Shown one piece after another: positions 42,013-49,901 of a stretch of DNA of 64,000 nucleotides. This DNA comes from CAZMXP01 sp964570285. GTDB lineage: Bacteria; Planctomycetota; PLA2. Position numbers and translations under genes: made by a program. Every line of letters begins with the position of its first letter. The first letter of the stretch is position 1. Location of the stretch: contig CAZMXP010000007.1 in assembly GCA_964570285.1 (NCBI GenBank), positions 1 to 64,000 on the forward strand. Direction: 5' to 3'. The notes under the pieces were generated by a model. The model was not told where the DNA came from and made no database searches. It saw only the letters and a list, made by a program, of their open reading frames with translations.

Positions 42013-42189
42013 TCAACCCGCGCTTTTCCGCCGGGAGGTCCGCCTCGCCGCGACGCCGAGACCGAGCTTTCGACGCACCTGCTCGTAGGGCACGGGTGTC
42101 TCCGAGCGCGCTTCCATTTCCGCGAGGATGCTGCGCGCGTCGCCCACCGAGACGCGTCGGACCGGGGAGTCGGTGCCACGGGCTTTCAT
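42013..42189 (-). CDS. Small antitoxin-like protein with palindromic operator
   Basis: 58 aa from ATG 42189 (an upstream in-frame ATG at 42204 lies within the palindrome). VRRVSVGDARSILAEMEARS resembles the strand-helix start of Phd/RelB-type antitoxins, and the Arg/Lys-rich end (ARRTSRRKSAG) is unusual. No partner toxin follows, since the vapC gene comes tail-to-tail 53 bases away, so it may be an orphan. The tight palindrome directly before the start codon is the main reason to believe the gene is real and autoregulated. The family is not certain. Confidence 0.45.
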   Translation of the reverse strand: MKARGTDSPVRRVSVGDARSILAEMEARSETPVPYEQVRRKLGLGVAARRTSRRKSAG

Positions 42190-42211
42190 GTACCTGGTGT
42201 ACATCAGGTAC
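42190..42211. promoter_or_regulatory. 22-bp operator-like palindrome
   Basis: GTACCTG and CAGGTAC, separated by eight bases (GTGTACAT), touch the ATG of the small antitoxin-like gene. The position would block transcription initiation, as in autoregulated antitoxin genes. Confidence 0.55.
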
Positions 42212-42296
42212 AGGACACGAGGAGCGTGCCGGAGGCTGGAAGAGACCGGCCCCCCGCGGCCCCCCCTTCATCCCTGCGGCGCCCGGCCTCCTCGGG

Positions 42297-42302
42297 TAGA
42301 GT
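42297..42302 (+). promoter_or_regulatory. -10-like box TAGAGT before the ABC operon
   Basis: It lies nine bases before the ATG of the first transporter gene. No ribosome-binding sequence lies between box and start. Confidence 0.3.
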
Positions 42303-42311
42303 GTCGCGCTC

Positions 42312-43223
42312 ATGCTGGTCGCCGTCGAGGCCCTCTCGAAGCGGTTCGGACGCACCGTCGCGCTCGACCAGGTCTCCTTCTCGATCGGCGGCGGCGCGGT
42401 CGGGCTGCTCGGGCCCAACGGGTCGGGCAAGACGACGCTCCTGCGGATCCTGCTCGGGCTCCTGCCGGCGAAGGGGACGGCGAGCGTGCTCGGGCTCGAC
42501 CCGATGCGCCGGCCGCGGGAGGTGCGCGCGAGGATCGGCTACGTGCCCGAGTCGGAGTGCATCGTGCCGGGGCTCACCGGCGTGGATGTCGTCGCCTTCC
42601 TCGGGAGGCTCGCCGGCATGTCGAAGGGCGCCGCGCGCAAGCGGGCGCACGAGGTGACCTACTTCGTCGGCCTCGACGAGGAGCGCTACCGCGAGGCGTC
42701 GGAGTACTCGCAGGGCATGCAGCAGCGGTTGAAGCTCGCGACCGCGCTCGTGCACGACCCCGACGTGCTCTTCCTCGACGAGCCGACCAACGGCCTCGAC
42801 CCCGCCGGGCGCCTCGAGATGCTCGATCTCATCCGCGAGCTCGCGACCGAGCACGGCAAGCACGTGCTGCTGTCGAGCCACCTGTTGCAGGACGTCGAGA
42901 GGGTCTGCACGGAGGTGGTGATGCTTCGGTCCGGCCGCCTGCTGCGCCACGGCACGCTCGCGGGCCTCACGTCCGCGGGCGACGGCAGCTACAGGGTGCG
43001 CGTCCGCGGCGACGAGGAGCGGTTCGTCGCCGAGCTGCGCGCGGCCGGCGGGGACGCGTCGGGGCAGGAGGACCTGCTCGTCACGCTGCCCGCGGGCGCC
43101 TCCACCGACCTCGTCTTCCGCGTCGCCCACGCGGCGCTCGTGCAGGTGCGCGCGCTCGCCCCCACGCGGCGCACGCTCGAGGACGTCTTCCTCGAGGAGA
43201 TGGAGGGCGACGATGCCCGTTGA
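42312..43223 (+). CDS. ABC-2 transporter ATP-binding protein (first)
   Basis: 303 aa. Walker A is GPNGSGKTTLLRILLG (about 36-51), the signature is EYSQGMQQRLKLATALVHDP, Walker B is VLFLDEPTNGLDPAG, and the switch His lies in VLLSSHLLQDVE. The C-terminal 80 residues form the extra small domain seen in NatA/CcmA-like exporters. It pairs with the permease encoded next, whose start overlaps it by 11 bases. The four-gene set ATPase-permease-ATPase-permease suggests two related exporters or one heteromeric one. The substrate is unknown. Confidence 0.88.
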   Translation: MLVAVEALSKRFGRTVALDQVSFSIGGGAVGLLGPNGSGKTTLLRILLGLLPAKGTASVLGLDPMRRPREVRARIGYVPESECIVPGLTGVDVVAFLGRLAGMSKGAARKRAHEVTYFVGLDEERYREASEYSQGMQQRLKLATALVHDPDVLFLDEPTNGLDPAGRLEMLDLIRELATEHGKHVLLSSHLLQDVERVCTEVVMLRSGRLLRHGTLAGLTSAGDGSYRVRVRGDEERFVAELRAAGGDASGQEDLLVTLPAGASTDLVFRVAHAALVQVRALAPTRRTLEDVFLEEMEGDDAR

Positions 43224-44118
43224 CCAGAGCGCCTACCGGAAGTGGGGCGGCGTCGCCCGGCCCACGCGCGCCGCCGCGCTCGCGATGGCGTCGGTGCTGA
43301 TCGGCCGCTTCTACAAGCTGAAGCTCGTGCGCTGGCTCGTGACCGTCGTCGGCATGATGGCCTGCGTCGTCGCCCCGATCTTCCTCTATGTCAAGCACAT
43401 GTCGGAGCGGGACCGCGCGATGGCCATGGCGATGCGGCAGATCGGCTTCGACCAGATCAACGTCTTCGCGCTCGTCAACCGCGACTTCCACACCGGCACG
43501 AGCTTCTTCGCCGTGCTGATCTGCGGCGTCGTCGCGGCCCAGCTCATCGCGGAGGACCGGCGCGCCAAGGCGCTCGCGCTCTACTTCTCGCGGCCGATCC
43601 GGCACCTGGACTACCTGCTCGGCAAGTTCCTCACGGGCTTCTTCTTCGTCGCGCTGCTCGTGCTGCTGCCGCCCATCCTGATGTATCTCGCCGAGATCGG
43701 GATCTCGGATGCGGAGGGGGCCGCGGGGGACCAGCTCCCGGTGCTGCTCGATTCGCTGCTCGCGGGCTTCGTCTTCGGCGGCACCCTCGTGCTGGTCGCG
43801 CTCGCGGTCTCGGCCTGCACCGACCGGACGAACTACGCGGCGCTGATCTTCCTCGGCCTGATGGGGCTCTCGTGGGTGCTGGGCGTGATGCTGGCGCGGG
43901 GGGTCTTCCGCGATCCGGACTGGTTCGCGCTCTCCCCGGTCGCGAGCGCGCACCGGATCGTCTACGACCTCTTCCCGGACACGGGGCAGCTCCGGCGCCT
44001 CGCGCGGCACGTCGTGCAGATGGATGTCGGCCTCGCGTGGTCGTCGCTCGCGGCCTGGTCGGGCCTGAGCCTCCTCGTGCTCCTCGCGAAGGTGCGGCGC
44101 GTGGAGGTCGTCTCGTGA
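43213..44118 (+). CDS. ABC-2 transporter permease (first)
   Basis: 301 aa, six hydrophobic segments: about 36-58, 90-110, 138-160, 180-200, 215-235 and 275-292. ABC-2 membrane-domain features include AEDRRAKALALYFSRPIRHLDYLLGKF, the conserved region between helices 2 and 3. The start overlaps the ATPase gene and the stop overlaps the next ATPase GTG (GTGA). It forms the channel for the preceding ATPase. Confidence 0.85.
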   Translation: MPVDQSAYRKWGGVARPTRAAALAMASVLIGRFYKLKLVRWLVTVVGMMACVVAPIFLYVKHMSERDRAMAMAMRQIGFDQINVFALVNRDFHTGTSFFAVLICGVVAAQLIAEDRRAKALALYFSRPIRHLDYLLGKFLTGFFFVALLVLLPPILMYLAEIGISDAEGAAGDQLPVLLDSLLAGFVFGGTLVLVALAVSACTDRTNYAALIFLGLMGLSWVLGVMLARGVFRDPDWFALSPVASAHRIVYDLFPDTGQLRRLARHVVQMDVGLAWSSLAAWSGLSLLVLLAKVRRVEVVS

Positions 44119-45026
44119 TCGCCTCCTTCGCGAACGTCGCGAAGTGGTATGGCGCCGTCGTCGGGCTCGTCGACGTCGATGTCGAGATCGTCCCGGGCGT
44201 GACCGGCCTGCTCGGCCCCAACGGGGCCGGGAAGAGCACCTTCCTGAAGCTGCTCACCGGCCAGATCGCGCCCTCGCAGGGGCACGTGAAGCTGCTCGGG
44301 ACCGACCCGTTCCGCGACTGGCGCGTCCACCGCCGGATCGGCTTCTGCCCCGAGCCGGACGCCTTCTGGGACCAGCTCACCGGGCGCGAGTTCGTGCGCT
44401 ACCTGACGCGGCTCCACGGCCTTGGGGCGAGGGAGGCGGCGCGGCGCGCCGACGAGGCGATCGCCCGCGTCGACCTCGAGGCCGAGGCGGACCGGCCGAT
44501 CCGCGGCTACTCGAAGGGCATGCGCCAGCGCATCAAGCTCGCGCAGGCGCTGGCGCACTCGCCCGAGGTCATCGTGCTCGACGAGCCCCTGAACGGCATG
44601 GACCCGGTCGGTCGCCGGAAGACGACGAACCTGATCCGCGACCTGGGGGCGCAGGGGGTCTCGGTGCTCGTCAGCAGCCACATCCTGCACGAGGTCGAGG
44701 GGATGACGCGGCAGGTGGTGCTGCTCTACCAGGGAAGGGTGCGCGCGCAGGGCGAGATCGGGGAGATCCGGGCCCTGCTCGACCGCTACCCGCACAAGAT
44801 CCGCCTCCGCTCGGGCCGCGCCCGCGACCTCGCCCGCGCGCTGCTGGGCCTCGAACGCGTCGTCTCGGTGCGCCTCGACGGGGACTCGGTGCAGGTCGAG
44901 ACGCGAGACCCCGACGCGCTCTTCGACCTGCTCCCGAGGCTCGTGCTGGAGGAGGGGCTCCCGGTCGAATCGCTGCAGTCCGAGGACCTGAGCCTCGACG
45001 CGGTCTTCGAGTACCTGACGGCATGA
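44115..45026 (+). CDS. ABC-2 transporter ATP-binding protein (second)
   Basis: 303 aa from GTG 44115. Walker A LLGPNGAGKSTFLKLLTG, signature GYSKGMRQRIKLAQALAHSP, Walker B VIVLDEPLNGMDPVG and switch VLVSSHILHEVEGM are all intact. It is similar in length and layout to the first ATPase, which points to an old tandem duplication of the ATPase-permease pair. The stop overlaps the ATG of the second permease (ATGA). Confidence 0.9.
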   Translation: MIASFANVAKWYGAVVGLVDVDVEIVPGVTGLLGPNGAGKSTFLKLLTGQIAPSQGHVKLLGTDPFRDWRVHRRIGFCPEPDAFWDQLTGREFVRYLTRLHGLGAREAARRADEAIARVDLEAEADRPIRGYSKGMRQRIKLAQALAHSPEVIVLDEPLNGMDPVGRRKTTNLIRDLGAQGVSVLVSSHILHEVEGMTRQVVLLYQGRVRAQGEIGEIRALLDRYPHKIRLRSGRARDLARALLGLERVVSVRLDGDSVQVETRDPDALFDLLPRLVLEEGLPVESLQSEDLSLDAVFEYLTA

Positions 45027-45805
45027 GCCACCTCCGCTCCTTCGCCCTCGTCGCGCGGCACGCGTTCGCCCAGACGCTGCGCGGCAAGCGGCTGCTGCTG
45101 CTGGTGCTGCTCGTCGGGCTTCCGGTGCTGATCTCGATGATGATCGCGGGGGCGAAGCAGAAGTCGGCGCTTTTCGACGTGCAGATGTGGGCGCTCGTCG
45201 TGCTGCTGCGCGGCGTCGTGCCGCTCGCGGCGCTCTTCCTCGGCGTCGCGGTCGTCGGCGACGAGATCGAGGGGCGGACGATCACCTTCCTCTTCACGCG
45301 GCCGGTGCCGCGCTGGCTCCTCTACCTCGCGCGCTACTCCGGCGCCGCGCTGGCCTTCCTGCTGCTGCTCGGGCTGTCGGTCGCCGCGTCCGGCATGGTC
45401 TTCGCCCGCCACCTGCCGGTCGACGCGCGCGCGATGGTGGGGACCGGGGCCGTCGCCGCGGCGGGCTTTCTCGTCTATGGCGCCTTCTTCGCGATGCTCC
45501 GCCTCTTCCTGCAGCGGGCCCTGCTGGTCGGCTTCCTGATCGGGTTCATCGTCGAGACGGTCATCCTCAGCATGCCGCCGGGAGGGTTCGGCACGATCTC
45601 GATCGGCCACCATCTCGCCCTCCTGCAGGTGGATGTCTTCCCCGGCGCCGTCGCGATCGGCGAGGAGATCATCGAGAGCCTCGGGCCCGACGAGACCGTC
45701 GCGGGGAGCATCCGGGCGCTCTGCTGGATCCTCGGGGGCAGCCTGCTTGTCGGCGCGGTGCGGATCACCCGCAGCGAGATCCGCATCCCGAGCAGCGTCG
45801 CCTGA
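45023..45805 (+). CDS. ABC-2 transporter permease (second)
   Basis: 260 aa with six hydrophobic segments and the ABC-2 motif VVGDEIEGRTITFLFTRPVPRWLLYLARY (residue span about 75-103), nearly collinear with the first permease. It is shorter at the N-terminus than that protein. It ends the four-gene transporter operon; the next 370 bases are non-coding, with a repeat. Confidence 0.85.
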   Translation: MSHLRSFALVARHAFAQTLRGKRLLLLVLLVGLPVLISMMIAGAKQKSALFDVQMWALVVLLRGVVPLAALFLGVAVVGDEIEGRTITFLFTRPVPRWLLYLARYSGAALAFLLLLGLSVAASGMVFARHLPVDARAMVGTGAVAAAGFLVYGAFFAMLRLFLQRALLVGFLIGFIVETVILSMPPGGFGTISIGHHLALLQVDVFPGAVAIGEEIIESLGPDETVAGSIRALCWILGGSLLVGAVRITRSEIRIPSSVA

Positions 45806-45928
45806 CGGGATCGTGACCTGGCGCCGCCCGCCGCGCGTCAGGATGGGGGCGTGCGCTTCGACGCCCCCACCCTCTCCCACGTCCGGTCCGCCTCTCGATC
45901 GCGTCGCCCCGTTCGCGCCCCGAGGCTC

Positions 45929-46048
45929 GACCACGAAGACGCGAAGGCACGAAGGACGGGGGGTGGGAGAGGGGTCGGGCGCCTGCGCCGGCGAGGCACC
46001 GGACCTGTCCGGGATACCCCTTCGTGGCTTCGTGACTTCGTGGTTGTC
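45929..46048. repeat. Inverted repeat family D, CCACGAAG arms
   Basis: The left arm ACCACGAAGACGCGAAGGCA continues ...CGAAGGA. The complement of the right arm reads AACCACGAAGTCACGAAGCC then ACGAAGG. About 22 of 26 positions agree. The centre of some 65 bases has no gene. Similar CACGAAG-type arms are common as dispersed elements in environmental genomes. Confidence 0.6.
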
Positions 46049-46128
46049 GCTGCTGCCGCTCGTCTTCGACCCGCCCCGTCCCCCGCACCCCCTGGAAATC
46101 TTCGCCCGACGGAAGTGCGAGCGGCGTC

Positions 46129-46134
46129 TATAAA
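46129..46134 (+). promoter_or_regulatory. -10-like box TATAAA for the efflux operon
   Basis: It stands 43 bases before the GTG, leaving room for a normal leader with an AAAGGA ribosome site. This contrasts with the very short leaders elsewhere in the window. Confidence 0.4.
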
Positions 46135-46177
46135 GGATCGGAGCCATGGCCCGGTGGGGGCCGGAAAGGACTTGAGG

Positions 46178-47734
46178 GTGCGTAGGATCGTTTGCGCGGT
46201 CGCTCTCGGCGCGCTGGCCGGCTGCGCCTCCCGCTATGTCGCGTCGGCGGACCGGGAGGGGATGGCGATCATGGCGGAGAAGATGGGGGAGGTGGAGCGG
46301 TTCCGCGCCCATCTCGACGACCCCGCCAAGGAGGGGGCGGCCCGGGTGAAGGCCTCGCCGCCGGTCGAGGTCCCCGCGCTGCTCACCCTCGACGACGCGA
46401 TCCGCATCGCGACGCGGTTCAACCGGAGCTACCTCGCGCAGACGGAGGGCTTCTTCCTGCAGGCGCTCGGGCTCGGGCTCACGCGGCGCAATTTCCACGA
46501 GATGGTCTTCGCCGGGTCGCTCTCGTTCTCGGGCAGCGACGGCGCGCACGTGGACTTCGCCGACTCCACCGTGCTCGCGCTGTCGGGCACGAAGCTGCTG
46601 CCGACCGGCGGCAGCGTCACGGTGTCGACCTCCGGCAGCGTCAGCCACAGCGACGCGGGCAGCGGGCGCGTGGAGGACGGGGGCGTCAGCGGCTCGGTGT
46701 CGCTGAGCCAGCCGCTGCTGCGCGGCGCCGGGCGCGGCATCGCGTGGGAGGGGCTCACGCAGGCGGAGCGCTCCGCGGTCTACGCGGCGCGCTCCTACGA
46801 GCTCTTCCGGCAGCAGTTCGTGATCGGCATCCTGAACCGGTACTACGGCCTCGTGAGCCAGAAGAAGGGGCTCGCCAACACGGCCGCGCAGGTCGCGAAC
46901 CAGCAGTTCGCGCTCGACCAGGCGCGCGCGCTCTACGACCTGCGCCGGGGCACGCAGCAGGACGTGCTGCGCGCGGAGCAGAGCTTCCGCGACTCGAAGA
47001 ACGCGGAGCTGGACGCGATCCAGGCCTATCGGGTCGCGCTCGACCGGTTCAAGATCGAGCTAGGGCTCCCGATCGACGCCGAGTTCGACATCGGCGACGA
47101 GATCCCCGAGGTGGCGCCCTTCGAGGTCGACACGGAGTCGGCGGTGCGCGCGGCGATGAACAACCGCCTCGACCTGCGGACCGCGCGCGACCAGCACGAG
47201 GACGTGGAGCGCGGGCTGCACATCGCGCGGAACGCGCTGCTGCCCGGCGTGGACCTGACGGCGTCCTACAGCAACGCGACCGACGCCGGCGGCTCCCTCG
47301 GCGACCTCGACTTCGGCAACGACTCCGTCTCGGTCGGGCTGTCGATCGAGATCCCGCTCGACCGGAAGGCGGAGCGCAACGCCTACCGCAGCGCGCTCAT
47401 CGGCCTCGAGCAGTCGCGGCGGAGCCTGCAGCAGACCGAGGACAACCTGATCCTCGAGGTGCGCGACGCCGTGCGGCGCCTGAAGCAGCAGCAGGAGCAG
47501 ATCCGCAACGACGAGGAGAACATCGTCACGCTGCAGCGCCGGCTCTTGCGCGCCGACCTCGACAACCGCGCCGGCGTCGGCAGCAACCGCGACATCGTCG
47601 AGGCGCTCAACGCGCTGACCGCGGCGCAGAACGGGCTGCTCGACCGGCGCGTCTCGTACCTGATCACGCAGTTGAGCCTGCGGCAGCAGATGGGGCTGCT
47701 CTTCGTGGACAAGGAAGGGAGGATCGTGCCGTGA
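46178..47734 (+). CDS. TolC-like outer-membrane efflux lipoprotein
   Basis: 518 aa from GTG 46178, with AAAGGA seven bases upstream. The signal peptide VRRIVCAVALGALAGC ends in a lipobox. Two outer-membrane-efflux repeats are visible, each with long helices: the first begins TLDDAIRIATRFNRSYLAQ and the second is around VRAAMNNRLDLRTARDQHE. A GNDSVSVGLSIEIPLDRKAERNAY segment is typical of TolC-like proteins. It forms the outer duct of a tripartite exporter with the adaptor and MacB-type pump encoded next. All four genes overlap at start and stop codons. Confidence 0.88.
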   Translation: MRRIVCAVALGALAGCASRYVASADREGMAIMAEKMGEVERFRAHLDDPAKEGAARVKASPPVEVPALLTLDDAIRIATRFNRSYLAQTEGFFLQALGLGLTRRNFHEMVFAGSLSFSGSDGAHVDFADSTVLALSGTKLLPTGGSVTVSTSGSVSHSDAGSGRVEDGGVSGSVSLSQPLLRGAGRGIAWEGLTQAERSAVYAARSYELFRQQFVIGILNRYYGLVSQKKGLANTAAQVANQQFALDQARALYDLRRGTQQDVLRAEQSFRDSKNAELDAIQAYRVALDRFKIELGLPIDAEFDIGDEIPEVAPFEVDTESAVRAAMNNRLDLRTARDQHEDVERGLHIARNALLPGVDLTASYSNATDAGGSLGDLDFGNDSVSVGLSIEIPLDRKAERNAYRSALIGLEQSRRSLQQTEDNLILEVRDAVRRLKQQQEQIRNDEENIVTLQRRLLRADLDNRAGVGSNRDIVEALNALTAAQNGLLDRRVSYLITQLSLRQQMGLLFVDKEGRIVP

Positions 47735-49224
47735 AGACGCTGGCCGTGCTGGTGGTGCTCGCCGCGGGGACGGGGGGGGCGCTGTGGAAGTTCGGGGTGT
47801 TCGAGGGGAAGAAGGAGAACGGAAACGGGGGGACCAGGAAGACCCATACCGTCACGCGCGGCACGCTGACGATCGCCCTCACAGAGCAGGGGACGCTGAA
47901 GACGCTGAAGTCGACGCAGATCCGCTCGGAGACCAACGCGAAGATCCAGTCGATCGTCGCCGAGGGCACGAAGGTGCTCAAGGACTCCGTGCTCGTCGAG
48001 CTGGACAAGACCGACGCCACCCGCGAGCTCGAGCAGCTCGTCAACCAGGTCACGCAGCTCGAGGCGGAGCTCAAGAGCGCGACCACCGAGGAGACGATCC
48101 AGCTCGACCAGAACAAGACCGACATCGAGCGGGCGAAGCTCGACCTCGAGATCAAGACCGTCGAGCTGACGAAGCTGCTCGAGGCGGACATCCCGGCCGA
48201 GGTGCGCCGGCTCGACCTGTCCATCGAGGAGGCGGAGACGGCGCTCGAGCGGGCCGAGGACGACGTCAAGGCGAGCGAGCGGCTCCTGCAGGAGAAGTTC
48301 GTCACCGAGAACGACCACAAGCAGACCGTGCTGAACCTGAAGAAGGCCGCCAACAACCTGCAGACGGCCAAGATGGAGAAGGCCAACTACGAACGGTTCA
48401 AGCGCCCCCTCGACGAGCGGCAGAAGAAGGAGGCGGTCGAGGAGGCGACGCGGGGGCTCGAGCGCGCCATCAAGCGTGCCGAGGCGCAGATCGCGTCGAA
48501 GAACGCGATCGTGACGCAGAAGCGCGTCTCCCTCGACCGCGTCAAGAACATGAAGGAGCAGAAGGAGAAGGACCTCACGAAGATGACGATCCTCGCTCCC
48601 ACCGACGGCACCGTCCTCTACGGCGACCCCGACAACCCCTGGAACAACGAGAACATCAAGGTGGGCGGGCAGGTCTGGAACAGCCAGGTGCTGATGACGC
48701 TGCCGGACAGCAAGGAGCTCGCCGCGACCGTCGAGATCCACGAGGCGGACATCAACAAGGTCAAGGTGGGCATGCCCGTCTACATCACGTCGGAGATGGA
48801 GAAGGGGGTCTCCTACGACGGCAAGGTGCTGAAGATCGACGCGGTCCCGAACGCCGGGCGACGCTGGGGGTTTGGCGAGAACGTGAAGAAGTTCCGCGTC
48901 GAGGTGAGCCTCGAGGGGCAGAACCTCAACCTGAAGAACGGCACGAGCTGCATGGTCGAGATCAAGGTCGGCGAGGTGTCCGACGTGCTGTCCGTCCCGC
49001 TGCAGGCCGTCTTCGCGCGGGAGGGCAAGTTCTACTGCTTCCGCCGGAAGGACGGCAAGCCCGAGCGCGTCGAGGTCGAGACCGGCAGCGCGAGCCGCAC
49101 CTACGTCGAGATCAAGCAGGGGCTCGAGGAGAAGGACGAGGTGCTGCTCCACGACCCCGAGATCGACGAGTCGGCGGTCGCCAGGACCGAGAGCGCGGCG
49201 CCCGCCCCGAAGGCGAAGCCTTGA
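47731..49224 (+). CDS. HlyD/MacA-type periplasmic adaptor
   Basis: 497 aa, GTG start overlapping the previous stop. One N-terminal anchor helix (about 3-22) is followed by a split lipoyl domain (TLTIALTEQGTLKTLKSTQIR and ILAPTDGTVLYGDPDN) on either side of a long coiled-coil hairpin (about 95-285, rich in Lys/Glu). Beta-barrel and membrane-proximal domains come last (LAATVEIHEADINKVKVGM, VLSVPLQAVF). The hairpin is longer than in MacA, as expected to reach the TolC-like lipoprotein. It lacks Cys and uses many Lys codons relative to its neighbours, as its coiled coil demands. Confidence 0.9.
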   Translation: MKTLAVLVVLAAGTGGALWKFGVFEGKKENGNGGTRKTHTVTRGTLTIALTEQGTLKTLKSTQIRSETNAKIQSIVAEGTKVLKDSVLVELDKTDATRELEQLVNQVTQLEAELKSATTEETIQLDQNKTDIERAKLDLEIKTVELTKLLEADIPAEVRRLDLSIEEAETALERAEDDVKASERLLQEKFVTENDHKQTVLNLKKAANNLQTAKMEKANYERFKRPLDERQKKEAVEEATRGLERAIKRAEAQIASKNAIVTQKRVSLDRVKNMKEQKEKDLTKMTILAPTDGTVLYGDPDNPWNNENIKVGGQVWNSQVLMTLPDSKELAATVEIHEADINKVKVGMPVYITSEMEKGVSYDGKVLKIDAVPNAGRRWGFGENVKKFRVEVSLEGQNLNLKNGTSCMVEIKVGEVSDVLSVPLQAVFAREGKFYCFRRKDGKPERVEVETGSASRTYVEIKQGLEEKDEVLLHDPEIDESAVARTESAAPAPKAKP

Positions 49225-49901
49225 CGGCCGCCGTCCTGAGCCTGCGCGGCATCACGAAGGTCTACGGCGAGGGGGACGCCCGCCTCGAGGTGCTGAAGGG
49301 CATCGACGCCGAGGTCGCCACCGGCGAGTACGTCGCGATCATGGGCCCCTCCGGATCGGGAAAGTCGACGCTGCTGAACATCCTCGGCTGCCTCGACCGC
49401 CCGACGAAGGGCACCTACGAACTCGAGGGCGAGGACGTCTCGCGCCTCTCCGACAACCGCCTCTCGGCGATCCGCGGCGAGCGGCTCGGATTCATCTTCC
49501 AGAGCTTCAACCTGATCCCGCAGCTCACCGTGCTCGAGAACGTCGAGGTCCCGCTGCTCTACGACCCCGGTCCGCGCCAGCGCCGGTCCGAGCGCTGCCG
49601 CAGGGTGCTCGACTCGGTCGGGCTCGGCCACAGGCTGAAGCACCGGCCGCCGCAGCTCAGCGGCGGCGAGCGCCAGCGCGTCGCGATCGCCCGCGCGCTC
49701 GTGCGCGATCCGGTGCTGCTGCTGGCCGACGAGCCGACAGGCAACCTCGACTCCAAGACGGGCGAGGACGTGCTGCAGTTCATGGAGCGGCTCCATGCCG
49801 ACGGGCGCACGATCCTGATGATCACGCACGACGCGGCGGTGGCGAGGCGGGCCGGCCGCGTGATCCGCCTGCAGGACGGGAAGGTCGTGGACTCGGCATG
49901 A
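49221..49901 (+). CDS. MacB/LolD-type ABC ATPase
   Basis: 226 aa from TTG 49221, overlapping the adaptor stop (TTGA). Walker A IMGPSGSGKSTLLNILG, Q-loop FIFQSFNLIPQLTVLENV, signature QLSGGERQRVAIARALV, Walker B LLLADEPTGNLDSKTG and switch MITHD are all present, the standard pattern of lipoprotein- and macrolide-type exporters. It powers the FtsX-type permease encoded next. The stop overlaps the permease ATG. Confidence 0.93.
   Translation: MTAAVLSLRGITKVYGEGDARLEVLKGIDAEVATGEYVAIMGPSGSGKSTLLNILGCLDRPTKGTYELEGEDVSRLSDNRLSAIRGERLGFIFQSFNLIPQLTVLENVEVPLLYDPGPRQRRSERCRRVLDSVGLGHRLKHRPPQLSGGERQRVAIARALVRDPVLLLADEPTGNLDSKTGEDVLQFMERLHADGRTILMITHDAAVARRAGRVIRLQDGKVVDSA

Larger units (their letters stand above)
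45806..46177. other. Intergenic region with CACGAAG inverted repeat
   Basis: 372 bases without a supported gene. The middle (45929-46048) is an imperfect inverted repeat. The right end carries TATAAA at 46129-46134 and AAAGGA at 46165-46170, promoter and ribosome-site candidates for the outer-membrane efflux gene. Confidence 0.65.
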
